Source: Methanobacteriota archaeon
GTDB lineage: Archaea; Thermoplasmatota; Thermoplasmata; SG8-5; JACRNV01
Direction of reading: 5' to 3'
Length of the DNA stretch: 64,000 bases
NCBI GenBank assembly: GCA_016214785.1
Contig: JACRNV010000059.1
Location: 17,924-81,923 of the forward strand
A program made the translations under genes and the position numbers. Below are positions 38,183 through 47,173 of this stretch, piece after piece. Positions within the stretch are counted from its first letter, which is position 1. Each line of letters begins with the position of its first letter. A model generated the notes under the pieces. That model saw only the letters and a list, made by a program, of their open reading frames with translations. It had not been told where the DNA came from and searched no databases.

Positions 38183-41122
38183 ATGCCTTCGGACGATAGC
38201 AGGGCGCTCGACTTCGCCGCCATCGAGGCGAGGTGGCAGGGGCGCTGGTACGGCGACAGGGTATTCGACTCCGAGCCCGTCGAGGGGGCGCCAAAGTACT
38301 TCATCATCTTCGCCTACCCGGGGACGAGCGGCTATCTTCACGTCGGGCACATGCGCGCCTACACCTACACGGACATCATGGCGCGGTTCATGCGCATGAA
38401 GGGTTTCAACGTCCTCTTCCCGGTGGGCGCGCACGCCACCGGCAACGTTTCCATCACGCCGGCGAAGAAGGTCGAGCGCGGGGACACGGAGACGCTGGCT
38501 TACTTCCGCGCGAACGGCTGCACGGAGGATGAGTTGAGGAAGCTCTCCGACCCGCTCGAGGTCGTGCGATTCTTCTCGAAGGTTTACGTCGACGATTACT
38601 GGAAGAGGTTCGGCTTCTCGGCGGACTTCCGCAGGTTCTGCACGACGATAGACCCGGGCTACATGAGGTTCATAGAGTGGCAGTTCCTCAAGCTCAAGGA
38701 GAGGGGGTTGCTCTTCCAGAAGCCGTACATGGGGACGGCGTGCCTGAAATGCGGGCCCGTCGCCGTCGACCCGTCGGAGACTGACATCTCGTCGGGCGGC
38801 AACGCCGAAAAGCAGGAGTACACCCTTTTGAAATGCAGGAGCGGCGACCGGTACCTGGTCGCCGCGACGCTTCGCCCGGAGACGGTCTACGGCCAGACGA
38901 ACTTCTGGGCGAACCCCGGCACCGAATATGTTGAAATCGATGTCGAGGGTGAGAAATGGGTCGTCAGCCCCGAGTGCGCGGAGAAGCTCTCCCACCAGAT
39001 AGATGGCGTCAGAATCACGGGGAATATCCCAGGTCGCGCACTCATCGGGACGGGGTGCAAGCCCCCCGTCATAGACCGCGAGATTCTCGTGCTGCCGGCG
39101 TCGTTCTGCGACCCGAACGTCGGCACGGGACTGGTCACGAGCGTGCCGTCGGACGCGCCGTACGATTGGATAGCGCTCAGGGAGCTTCAGGAGGACGAGG
39201 CGCGGTGCAAATCCCTCGGCCTCGACCCCGCGCAGGTCAGAGCCATCGAGGCAATCCCCATAATCAGGACGCCGGGCTTCGGGCCGCTCCCGGCGAAGGA
39301 GATATGCGAAAGGATGGGCATCTCCAAGCTCGGCGACCCCAGGCTGGAGGAGGCGACGAAGGAGATTTACAGCACCGGCTTCCACACCGGCGTGATGAAC
39401 GACCTCTGCGGCGAGTTCGCCGGCCTGAACGTCTCGAAGGCCAAGGACAGGATGAAGGCGGCGATGTTCGACAGGGGCGAGGCCGCGCTCTTCTACGACA
39501 TGTCCGAACCTGTGACGTGCCGCTGCGGCGGCAAGGTCATAGTAAAAAAGATCCCCGACCAGTGGTTCATCGACTACGGCAACCGTGAGATCACCGACCT
39601 CTCGAAGGAGCACGCCGCATCGATGCGCATAATGCCGCCAGAATACCACGCAAACCTCCCCGGAATCCTGGAGTGGTTCCAGGAGAGGTCGTGCGCGCGC
39701 CTGGGGAACTGGCTCGGGACGCCGCTGCCGTTCGACAGGCGCTGGATTGTCGAGGCGATATCCGATTCGACGCTCTATCCGGCATATTACCTGATATCGA
39801 AGTACGTCACCTCCGGCGAGCTCAGGCCGGAGGAAATGGACGAATCCTTCTTCGATTACATATTCTTGGACAAGGGCACACAAGCGGATCGCGATGGTGT
39901 AAGTGTAAGAGCAGAAATAGTGACACGGAAATATCGCAAAGGCAAATGGGAACACATCCCTAAAATTGCAGATAGGATAAGGCGCGACGTAGAATACTGG
40001 TACCCCCTCGACGTCAATCTCGGAGGCAAGGAGCACATGACCGTGCACTTCCCCGTCTTCCTGATGAACCACGTCGCAATCCTGCCGGTGAAGATGTGGC
40101 CCAAGGGCATACTGGTCAACTGGTACATCGTCATGAAGGGCGGCAAAATTTCCAAGTCCAAGGGCGGCGCGGAGCCCATCCCGGACGCGGTGAAGCTCTA
40201 CTCCGTCGACGGCATGCGCCTCTACTACGCGCACTCGGCCAGCCCGTTCGTCGACGTGGAATGGGACGACGGCATCGTGCGCGGCTACAGGCAGCGCGTC
40301 GAGAGGATATACTGGCAATATCTGGATGCAATCGCAGCTATAAGAGATGCATCGCCACCGGAGAGCCGAATGGACCGGTGGCTCGAGGCGGAGTTTACAA
40401 GCTCTATCGACCGCATGCAGTCTTTCATGGACGCATTCGACCTCCGCGCAGCAGCCGGCGAAATATTCTTCACAATCCCCGACAGGATACGCTGGTACGA
40501 GAGGCGCGGCGGCCAGGGCGCGGCGATGAAGCGCATCCTTCCGCTCTGGGCGCAGGCCATGGCCCCGTTCGTCCCGCACGTTGCCGAGGAGCTGTGGGAG
40601 AGGCTCGGGCACAAGGATTTCGTCTCGACATCTCTGTACCCGGCGGAGGCCCCTGAAACTGATAGGGAGGTGGCCGCCGAGGAGGATTACATCGTCCGGC
40701 TCATGGGCGACCTCGCGCAGGTGCGCAAGGTCACGGGCATCGAGAAGGGGAAAGTGTGGCTCTACGTCGCCGAGGAATGGAAATGCGAGGTGATGGCGAA
40801 GGTCTCCGGGCTCCATGCGTCGGGCACGCGCGACACCTCCGGCCTCATCAAGGCCGTGATGCAGATGCCGTCCGCGAAGGCGCACGCCAAGGAGGCGGCG
40901 GCGTTCGTGCAGAAGGCTGCCAAGGACATCGCCGCCGGGCAGGCGCCCTCGCCGCCGAAAGACGAGCACGCGCTCCTCTCAGACAGCACCCAGTTCCTCT
41001 CCCGCGAGACGGGCTTCGAGATTGTCGTTCAGAAGGCCGGCGAGAAGGGCATCCACGACCCGAAGGGCAAGGCCAGAGCAGCAGCGCCGGGAAGGCCGGC
41101 GATATACGCCGAAGCGATTTAG
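38183..41122 (+). CDS. leuS: Leucyl-tRNA synthetase (archaeal type)
   Basis: FAYPGTSGYLHVGHMRAYT (HIGH region), WYPLDVNLGGKEHM, MKGGKISKSKGG (KMSKS). Confidence 0.93.
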   Translation: MPSDDSRALDFAAIEARWQGRWYGDRVFDSEPVEGAPKYFIIFAYPGTSGYLHVGHMRAYTYTDIMARFMRMKGFNVLFPVGAHATGNVSITPAKKVERGDTETLAYFRANGCTEDELRKLSDPLEVVRFFSKVYVDDYWKRFGFSADFRRFCTTIDPGYMRFIEWQFLKLKERGLLFQKPYMGTACLKCGPVAVDPSETDISSGGNAEKQEYTLLKCRSGDRYLVAATLRPETVYGQTNFWANPGTEYVEIDVEGEKWVVSPECAEKLSHQIDGVRITGNIPGRALIGTGCKPPVIDREILVLPASFCDPNVGTGLVTSVPSDAPYDWIALRELQEDEARCKSLGLDPAQVRAIEAIPIIRTPGFGPLPAKEICERMGISKLGDPRLEEATKEIYSTGFHTGVMNDLCGEFAGLNVSKAKDRMKAAMFDRGEAALFYDMSEPVTCRCGGKVIVKKIPDQWFIDYGNREITDLSKEHAASMRIMPPEYHANLPGILEWFQERSCARLGNWLGTPLPFDRRWIVEAISDSTLYPAYYLISKYVTSGELRPEEMDESFFDYIFLDKGTQADRDGVSVRAEIVTRKYRKGKWEHIPKIADRIRRDVEYWYPLDVNLGGKEHMTVHFPVFLMNHVAILPVKMWPKGILVNWYIVMKGGKISKSKGGAEPIPDAVKLYSVDGMRLYYAHSASPFVDVEWDDGIVRGYRQRVERIYWQYLDAIAAIRDASPPESRMDRWLEAEFTSSIDRMQSFMDAFDLRAAAGEIFFTIPDRIRWYERRGGQGAAMKRILPLWAQAMAPFVPHVAEELWERLGHKDFVSTSLYPAEAPETDREVAAEEDYIVRLMGDLAQVRKVTGIEKGKVWLYVAEEWKCEVMAKVSGLHASGTRDTSGLIKAVMQMPSAKAHAKEAAAFVQKAAKDIAAGQAPSPPKDEHALLSDSTQFLSRETGFEIVVQKAGEKGIHDPKGKARAAAPGRPAIYAEAI

Positions 41123-41197
41123 ATTGAAAATGTGGAAAATTGCCAGCGATAGATTGAATTCGAGCGTTTTTTATCTCAGCAGTTCGATAAAATTATC

Positions 41198-41890
41198 CTA
41201 TGGCTTGCGCACCACTATCGCCGCATGGTCCTTCTCGAACCTGTCGAGCGCGACCATCTCCATTAGTTTTAGACCGCCGTTCCGCAGCGTCTCCAGCTCG
41301 CCTTTATAAACCTCAGAGGGGGCGCTCCCGACGTCGACGCTACGCGCCTTTACTATCAGGAATGCCGTTCCCCTATCTCTGAGGAACGCATTAGTGTTCC
41401 GCAGTAGGATGCGCGCCTGGTCGCGCTGCGCGATGTCCTGGTAGACGATGTCGACCTTGCCGACCATCTGCGCGTACGACTCGGGCTTAGTGGCATCGGC
41501 AAGAATTGGGAACATGTTCTTCCTCCTGCCACAGAGCTCCATCAGTTTCCTGAAGGGCTTGGGAGAGAATTCGACACAGTATACAGTCCCAGAGGGGCAC
41601 AGGTCCGATACATGGCTGGCCGTCGTTCCGCTGGCCGCGCCGAGGTAGAGTACGTGGCTCTTCTCTTCGAAGGGGAAGGCGCTCCCTCCGCATCTGTAGT
41701 AGGCGGCGAGCTTGCTCCTCGTCGGGTCCCAGTGCCTGTATTCGGTGCCGCCGCGCGCCACGAGCCTCTCGCCGTAGACGCTCTCGCCAGGCGCGAGGTT
41801 TTTCGTCAGGACGTCCCTGCCGTCGAAATAGAGCCCCCTGAACTGCGTCGGTTCGACCTTCACGGCACTGGCACCCCTCATCTCTCCCAT
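41198..41890 (-). CDS. flpA: Fibrillarin-like rRNA/tRNA 2'-O-methyltransferase
   Basis: EYRHWDPTRSKLAAYY, VLYLGAASGTTASHVSDLCPSGTVYCVEFSP, VDIVYQDIAQRDQARIL. Confidence 0.92.
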   Translation of the reverse strand: MGEMRGASAVKVEPTQFRGLYFDGRDVLTKNLAPGESVYGERLVARGGTEYRHWDPTRSKLAAYYRCGGSAFPFEEKSHVLYLGAASGTTASHVSDLCPSGTVYCVEFSPKPFRKLMELCGRRKNMFPILADATKPESYAQMVGKVDIVYQDIAQRDQARILLRNTNAFLRDRGTAFLIVKARSVDVGSAPSEVYKGELETLRNGGLKLMEMVALDRFEKDHAAIVVRKP

Positions 41891-41949
41891 AAAGTTTTGC
41901 TAGACCCCCGCGAAGACTTTTATATATCATTCTGTGTTTTGTTCTCCGC

Positions 41950-42690
41950 ATGAAGGGCGTGATAAAAAGGGAAATAAGGAAAATCAATCCCTCAAAGTTG
42001 GGTCTACGCTCAATGACAGTGGAGTCCTTTTCAGAGTTGGGTGTCGGAGAGGGCAATATGAATTACCTTTGTAAAATAAATAATAAGAAATTCATTTGTA
42101 GAGTCAACATTGACAGGAAAATGCCCAGCAAGGCCAGGGACGAGTACAGGGCTCTGAAAGCAGTCGAACATCTGGGCATCGCGCCGAAGGCTTTTTATTT
42201 GCACAAAGCCAGCACTACTTGCCTTTTTGACTTCATCATTCTTGAATACATAGAGGGGAAAGCGTTCCGCATGAAGAAAAGGACCTACTTAAAAGAACAA
42301 ATAAAGGAGATGGCCAAAATCCTTGCAGGGCTTCATAACATAAAAGATGACAAGCTGGCCAGGAGTAACTATTCCTACAAGCATTACTTGGACGGAGGAT
42401 TGGCATACATCGAATTGATTAACAAGCGCACTAACATGGGCTTTGAATCCGAACTAAAGAACCTTCACAATAAAATAAAGGGCCGCATTCCCCTTAGAGA
42501 GGCTCATGAATTCGGCCTAATCCATGGAGACATCTGCCCGCAAAACATCATCGAAACAAGAAACGGTCTCAGATTGATTGACTGGGAATCCCTGCAGTTC
42601 TCAGACCCCGCCAGAGACATTGCCAATATCATCATTGACATGGGACTGAAAGATAAAAATCTGGAGCTTTTTTTTGACAGAATACGCTAA
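41950..42690 (+). CDS. Aminoglycoside/choline kinase-family phosphotransferase (in-frame part)
   Basis: LIHGDICPQNIIETRNGLRLIDWESLQFSDPARDIANIII; ends prematurely after a T8 run. Confidence 0.7.
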   Translation: MKGVIKREIRKINPSKLGLRSMTVESFSELGVGEGNMNYLCKINNKKFICRVNIDRKMPSKARDEYRALKAVEHLGIAPKAFYLHKASTTCLFDFIILEYIEGKAFRMKKRTYLKEQIKEMAKILAGLHNIKDDKLARSNYSYKHYLDGGLAYIELINKRTNMGFESELKNLHNKIKGRIPLREAHEFGLIHGDICPQNIIETRNGLRLIDWESLQFSDPARDIANIIIDMGLKDKNLELFFDRIR

Positions 42691-42952
42691 AATCCGAGCG
42701 GATCACAACATCTTAGAAAGGGCGGAAACCTATGCCATTCTATTAAGATACCATAACACGCTTTGGGAGATTGTCCGCTCGTTTGAAATATTGAGCAGGG
42801 AGCTTCCTAAAGAATATCTGAAAAAAACCTCAGTGCAATGTCATATCAATGAGGCGAAATATCAGTACAGGAAATTGAACGAATTATTGGATGTTCCAGA
42901 GTTGGAAATCGACATGTTGCTTGCAAAGAGCCAAAAATCATTTCGAGATTAG
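42674..42952 (+). pseudogene. Frameshifted C-terminal continuation of the phosphotransferase
   Basis: Frame opens in the T8 tract as LTEYAKIRADHNILERAETYAILLRYHNTLWEIVRSFEIL; removing one T joins the two frames. Confidence 0.6.
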
Positions 42953-43020
42953 GATTAGATTCATGGCATCACGGGAAGTTTATATACTCTGGAACGGATT
43001 AAGGGATTGGAAGCAGGCTC

Positions 43021-44151
43021 ATGAAAACTCTGGTCCTCTGCATCGACAGGGACAACGACATCGGGCGCAAGACGGGCATCGAGGGCCCGATTATAGGCAG
43101 GGAGGAGAACCTCAGGGCAGCGGTCGCGCTGGGCGTGGCCGACCCCGAGGACGCCGACACCAACACTGTCCTAGCGGCGATAAAGATGTTCGACGATCTC
43201 CTGAAGAACGGCGAGGACGCCGAGGTGGCGACGATATGCGGCGACGTTGAGGTGGGCACGCGCTCCGACCGCGCGCTGATGCGCCAGCTCGAGGAGGTCG
43301 TCGAGGTCATAGAGCCCACGAGCGCGATCCTGGTCAGCAACGGCGCCGAGGACGAGTACATCGTCCCGATGATATGCGCGCGGGTGAAGGTCGACTCGGT
43401 GAAGAGCGTCTTCGTGCGCCAGAGCGCTAGGATTGAGAGCACCTATTATTACATCGTCAAGAACCTCAAGGACCCCAAGATGCGCATGAAGTTCGTGCTC
43501 CCCGTCGGGCTGGCGCTCATCCTCTTGGGCATCGTGTACTTGATACAGTTCCTGTCCGAGCTCTCGGGCAATTTCGCGCTCATCCTGGAGCCGACGAGGT
43601 ACATTTTGCAGGTCATTTCCATCCTCCTGGGTAGCATAATCCTCTGGCGTGCCTACAACGTCAGCGACACCATCTCCCAGGGGTTCAGGGACTGGAGGGA
43701 CGCGACCTATGCCGGGGACGTTTCCGTCATCCACGTGGTGGGGGCGCTGTTAGTCGCCGCGATAGGCGCTGGCCTGGGCTACTACGACGCCGCTGCGGCG
43801 GGCGCGTGGAACTGGTTCGAGCGCTCCCTGCTTTTCTTTTCGACCTCGATACCTTGGTTCGTCGCCGCGTACATCATCCTGGAGGCCAGGAAGGTCGTGA
43901 ACGCGCTGCTGCACCACGACTACATCCCGAGCGAGAACTGGACCCTGATGGTCTCCTCGGCGGCCATAGGCTTCCTGCTCCTGGCCGCGGTGCACTTCCT
44001 GATGTTCGTCATCAACATGCCCGACAGCCTCGAGATGTTCTACATCCTCGTCGAGGGCGGCATAGGCGTCGGCCTGATGGTCGCTTCCCTCCTCTACCAG
44101 CGCAGGAAGAGGGGCGAGGTGGTGGCAGTTCGTGATCGATGGCGTAGATAG
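43021..44151 (+). CDS. DUF373 family membrane protein
   Basis: MKTLVLCIDRDNDIGRKTGIEGPIIGREENLRAAVALGVADPEDADTN; multiple TM segments. Confidence 0.88.
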   Translation: MKTLVLCIDRDNDIGRKTGIEGPIIGREENLRAAVALGVADPEDADTNTVLAAIKMFDDLLKNGEDAEVATICGDVEVGTRSDRALMRQLEEVVEVIEPTSAILVSNGAEDEYIVPMICARVKVDSVKSVFVRQSARIESTYYYIVKNLKDPKMRMKFVLPVGLALILLGIVYLIQFLSELSGNFALILEPTRYILQVISILLGSIILWRAYNVSDTISQGFRDWRDATYAGDVSVIHVVGALLVAAIGAGLGYYDAAAAGAWNWFERSLLFFSTSIPWFVAAYIILEARKVVNALLHHDYIPSENWTLMVSSAAIGFLLLAAVHFLMFVINMPDSLEMFYILVEGGIGVGLMVASLLYQRRKRGEVVAVRDRWRR

Positions 44152-44174
44152 GACGGCTCAGACCCATACCAACA

Positions 44175-44216
44175 ATGAAAGGGGTCGCGGCAGTGAGAGA
44201 CAGGTGGCGCAGGTAA
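44175..44216 (+). other. 13-codon micro-ORF MKGVAAVRDRWRR* repeating the DUF373 C-terminal peptide
   Basis: DUF373 protein ends ...GEVVAVRDRWRR*; micro-ORF ends AVRDRWRR* in another frame. Confidence 0.5.
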
Positions 44217-44229
44217 GTAGAAAAAGATA

Positions 44230-44373
44230 GCACGAGGAGGGGGCACGGTCCCCCTATGCACGTTTGGGTGAGGCATATCCCCTTCTCTCTTGCTGTGAAA
44301 ATAGATGTAGCGCGAGGAGGGGGACACGGCCCTCCGATACACGTTTGTGCAAGGCCTATCCCCCTCCTCTCTT
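44230..44373. repeat. Two tandem ~80-bp hairpin repeats adjoining tRNA-Ser 3' end
   Basis: Starts at GCACGAGGAGGGGG (44230) and GCGCGAGGAGGGGG (44310); third occurrence (44395) is the tRNA end. Stems GAGGAGGGG/CCCCTTCTC (one G-U) and GAGGAGGGGGA/TCCCCCTCCTC. Confidence 0.75.
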
Positions 44374-44395
44374 CGTTGTAAAAATAAATTTAAGC

Positions 44396-44478
44396 GCGAG
44401 GAGGGGGATTTGAACCCCCGAGCTCAAAAGAGCACAGGATTAGCAATCCTGCGCCTTACCGGGCTGGGCCATCCCCGC
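44396..44478 (-). tRNA. tRNA-Ser(GCU)
   Basis: Minus strand: acceptor GCGGGGA/TCCTCGC, anticodon arm CAGGA-TTGCTAA-TCCTG (GCT), variable arm TGCTCTTTTGAGC, T arm GGGGG-TTCAAAT-CCCCC. Confidence 0.92.
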
Positions 44479-44570
44479 ACTGGGAGGTATGGCGCTCCTG
44501 GCAATCCGGCGCCTCCGAAGGCGAGCCCGCAGGTTCGCCGAGGCCGAGCCTTCCCGAAGGGAAGTGCCGG

Positions 44571-44592
44571 TACCGGGCTGGGCCATCCCCGC
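44571..44592 (-). repeat. 22-bp copy of the tRNA-Ser 5' end (GCGGGGATGGCCCAGCCCGGTA)
   Basis: Identical to tRNA nucleotides at 44457-44478, 114 bp upstream on the minus strand. Confidence 0.85.
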
Positions 44593-44696
44593 CTAATGGT
44601 TTGAATACGAAAGCCATAGATAATCCTTTCTCAGATGGTCCCCGCCGATTTCACTGAGACCGAAACCCTCATTTCCATCCTCGCAATCCATGCGTC

Positions 44697-45212
44697 ATGG
44701 ACGTTTTCGACGCCATTGAGGGTAGGCGCAGCGTGCGCGCATTCAAAGACGAGCCGGTGGGCGACGATGTCGTGAAGAAGATTATCGGCGCGGGGCTCGA
44801 CGCCCCATCGGCGGGGAATCTGCAAGCGAGGCGTTTCTGGATCGTCCGGAAACACGCCAAGAAGGAGTCCCTCGCGAAGGCCGCGCTGGGCCAGTCGTTC
44901 ATCGCCGAGGCCCCCGTCTCCATCGTGGTATGCGCCGACCTCGCGAGGATAAAGCCCTACGGCGAGCGCGGAAGGGACCTCTACTGCATCCAGGACTCTG
45001 CCGCATCGGTACAGAACATGCTCCTGGCCATTCACGCGCTCGGGCTGGCGAGCTGCTGGGTCGGGGCGTTCGAGGAGTCCGAGGTCTCAAGTGCCCTGGC
45101 ACTCCCGGGCAAATACAGGCCCCTTGCTATCCTTCCAATCGGCGTCCCCGCGCGGAACCCGAAGCGCCCCAAGAGACACCCTCCCGAGGAAGAGGCGGAA
45201 TGGGTCCTGTAG
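44697..45212 (+). CDS. Nitroreductase family protein
   Basis: MDVFDAIEGRRSVRAFKDEPV; APSAGNLQARRFWIV; QNMLLAIHALGLASCWVGAFEE. Confidence 0.9.
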   Translation: MDVFDAIEGRRSVRAFKDEPVGDDVVKKIIGAGLDAPSAGNLQARRFWIVRKHAKKESLAKAALGQSFIAEAPVSIVVCADLARIKPYGERGRDLYCIQDSAASVQNMLLAIHALGLASCWVGAFEESEVSSALALPGKYRPLAILPIGVPARNPKRPKRHPPEEEAEWVL

Positions 45213-45239
45213 GGCAAGCCTTTTAACACGGTCGATGAT

Positions 45240-45881
45240 GTGGAAACGGAGAGACAGATGCCTGAAAGGCAGCCTTTGAGCGAAACGACGGGGAACTGGC
45301 GCCTCTACGCCAAGGTCAGCAACGTCGAGGTGATCGCGCGCCGGTACTTCGTCATGAACGCCTTCGACGGGGCGCTGACGACGCTGGGAGTGGTCATAGG
45401 CGCGTACCTGGCGGGGCGGCTCGACCCGACCGTCATCATCCTCGCCGGCATGTCGGGGGCAATCGCCATGGCCATATCTGGCTTCTCGGGAGCGTACCTG
45501 ACGGAAACGGCAGAGCGCAGCCGGAAGCTCAAGAGGCTCGAGCGCGCGATGCTGAACCCCATGGACGACACTGTCCAAGGGCAAGCAGCGAGGTTCGCGA
45601 CCACGATAACGGCGCTCGTGGACGCAATATCGCCGCTCCTGGCCTCGCTGTGCATCCTCATCCCGTTCGTACTGGCCGAGTACGGCTTAGTCCAGGTCTT
45701 CCTCGCCTTCTACCTCTCGATTGTCATCACGCTCGTCCTGCTGCTCCTGCTGGGCGCATATCTGGCCTATATAAGCGACGAGAGCGTCCTGAAGTACGGC
45801 TCGCGGATGCTCTTCGTCGGGATGGTCACGGCCTTCGCGTGCATCCTCCTCGCCCTAATCCTCGGCGGCGGGGGCATATGA
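45240..45881 (+). CDS. VIT1/CCC1-family membrane transporter-like protein
   Basis: VMNAFDGALTTLGVVIGAYLAG...GMSGAIAMAISGFSGAYLTETAER, further TM segments. Confidence 0.75.
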   Translation: METERQMPERQPLSETTGNWRLYAKVSNVEVIARRYFVMNAFDGALTTLGVVIGAYLAGRLDPTVIILAGMSGAIAMAISGFSGAYLTETAERSRKLKRLERAMLNPMDDTVQGQAARFATTITALVDAISPLLASLCILIPFVLAEYGLVQVFLAFYLSIVITLVLLLLLGAYLAYISDESVLKYGSRMLFVGMVTAFACILLALILGGGGI

Positions 45882-45979
45882 GACATGAGAGTTCGAAGCT
45901 TGTACCAAATGCCATATTAATACCTACTAGCTATATCCGTTCAGAGGCTTTTATCTATTATTCTGCCCACATAATAGAA

Positions 45980-46001
45980 CCCCCTCCCGCAAGGGAGGGG
46001 G
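45980..46001. terminator. Perfect intergenic hairpin
   Basis: CCCCCTCCC-GCAA-GGGAGGGGG 9-bp stem with GNRA-type loop downstream of the VIT1-like gene. Confidence 0.5.
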
Positions 46002-46047
46002 AAAGCCTCCTCCATTCTTCATTTATTTCATTAGCCGGTGACTCCAC

Positions 46048-47112
46048 ATGAAACGGACGGCTGTCGTCCTGGCAGCGCTCATTCTCCTCGCGCCAGCCTG
46101 GACGCTCATCCCGTTCTTCACGACGCCGGGCATAGGGGCGGCAAGCGACGGCCCGGTCTTCTCGCGCGACTACACCAGCTACGCGCTCGACATGCAGGCC
46201 GGCCCATCGCAGCCCGACCAGGTGTCTTATATATTAAACGGTTACAGCATCACGAACGGCGGGTCGAGCGTGCTTGTCTTTGACCGGCTGGGCGTCCAAG
46301 GCTTCCAGGGCAGCGGAACGCCCGTCGATTCCGAGACCATGGTGCGGTACGCCGACAGCGCGCTGGACTTCAGGCTCCACAACACGCCGACCGCGGCAAT
46401 AGAGATAGCCCTCGCTGCCGGGGGAAAGGTGTACGTGGACATGGCCGGTGGCATGAGCGCACTGAAGTCCGGCAGCGGCGTAATCGTCGGCGGCAACAAC
46501 GTCTCCGGGGTCATAGTCGTCTCCGGCTCTGGCGTGTTCAGCGTCGCCAACGACTTCGTCATCGTCCAGCTCGCCCCTGCGTCCAAGATGGTCTTCAGGG
46601 CCACCCCGCCCGGTGAGGCCCAGGTCTCCGAGGGCATCCTGTCCTCCAGGATATCGGGAGAGATGTACGTCTCCTCCACGCCAGGAAAAGTCCTCCAGGG
46701 GGGCATCGCCTACGGCGGCGCAGGCATGGAGGCGCTTCTGACCTCCAACAACTCGTTCTCGGCGTCCGTGAACGGCTCCATCGGGGGTAAGGTCATGGTC
46801 ATCAACCTCGACAGGGGCATGATGCCTGACATCGACTCGCGCAAGATAGCCGTCAGCGTCTCTGGCGCGGATGCGCAGAAGTCCGAGAACGCGGCGGCCA
46901 TCGTATGGGAGACCGGGGGCGAGGCGAAGTACTTCGTGTCGATTGATGGCGAGATCCTCCAGATCCTGGTCTACGTCCCGGCAGACACTGGCACCGGCGT
47001 GATTTCGATATCAGAGCATGTGGACCAGGGCCCCGGGCTCGACACGGTAATGTCGGCCATAGCCGCGACCCTGGTCGTGGTTGTGGCCGCGGCTGCGCTC
47101 TACAAAAGATAG
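46048..47112 (+). CDS. Secreted/cell-surface hypothetical protein with signal peptide and C-terminal TM
   Basis: MKRTAVVLAALILLAPAWTLIPFF...; C-term TVMSAIAATLVVVVAAAALYKR. Confidence 0.7.
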   Translation: MKRTAVVLAALILLAPAWTLIPFFTTPGIGAASDGPVFSRDYTSYALDMQAGPSQPDQVSYILNGYSITNGGSSVLVFDRLGVQGFQGSGTPVDSETMVRYADSALDFRLHNTPTAAIEIALAAGGKVYVDMAGGMSALKSGSGVIVGGNNVSGVIVVSGSGVFSVANDFVIVQLAPASKMVFRATPPGEAQVSEGILSSRISGEMYVSSTPGKVLQGGIAYGGAGMEALLTSNNSFSASVNGSIGGKVMVINLDRGMMPDIDSRKIAVSVSGADAQKSENAAAIVWETGGEAKYFVSIDGEILQILVYVPADTGTGVISISEHVDQGPGLDTVMSAIAATLVVVVAAAALYKR

Positions 47113-47173
47113 GAATACAGCATCACGCTCAAAATCCTTCGCGATGCGAGTTAGTATGTGTCATGTCGAGAGC

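Noticed and set aside
38099-40969. 956-aa minus-strand ORF opposite leuS
   Set aside because: Low-complexity R/D/V-rich text with no motifs, exactly antisense to an unambiguous LeuRS; a GC-rich antisense artefact.
44310-44373. Possible second tRNA or degenerate tRNA in the hairpin repeat
   Set aside because: A 7-bp acceptor-like stem can be drawn but the span is far too short and has no anticodon or T arm.
44347-44604. 85-aa ORF with repeated TGLGHPR
   Set aside because: It is the tRNA-Ser region read through; the peptide repeat only reflects the duplicated tRNA 5' end.
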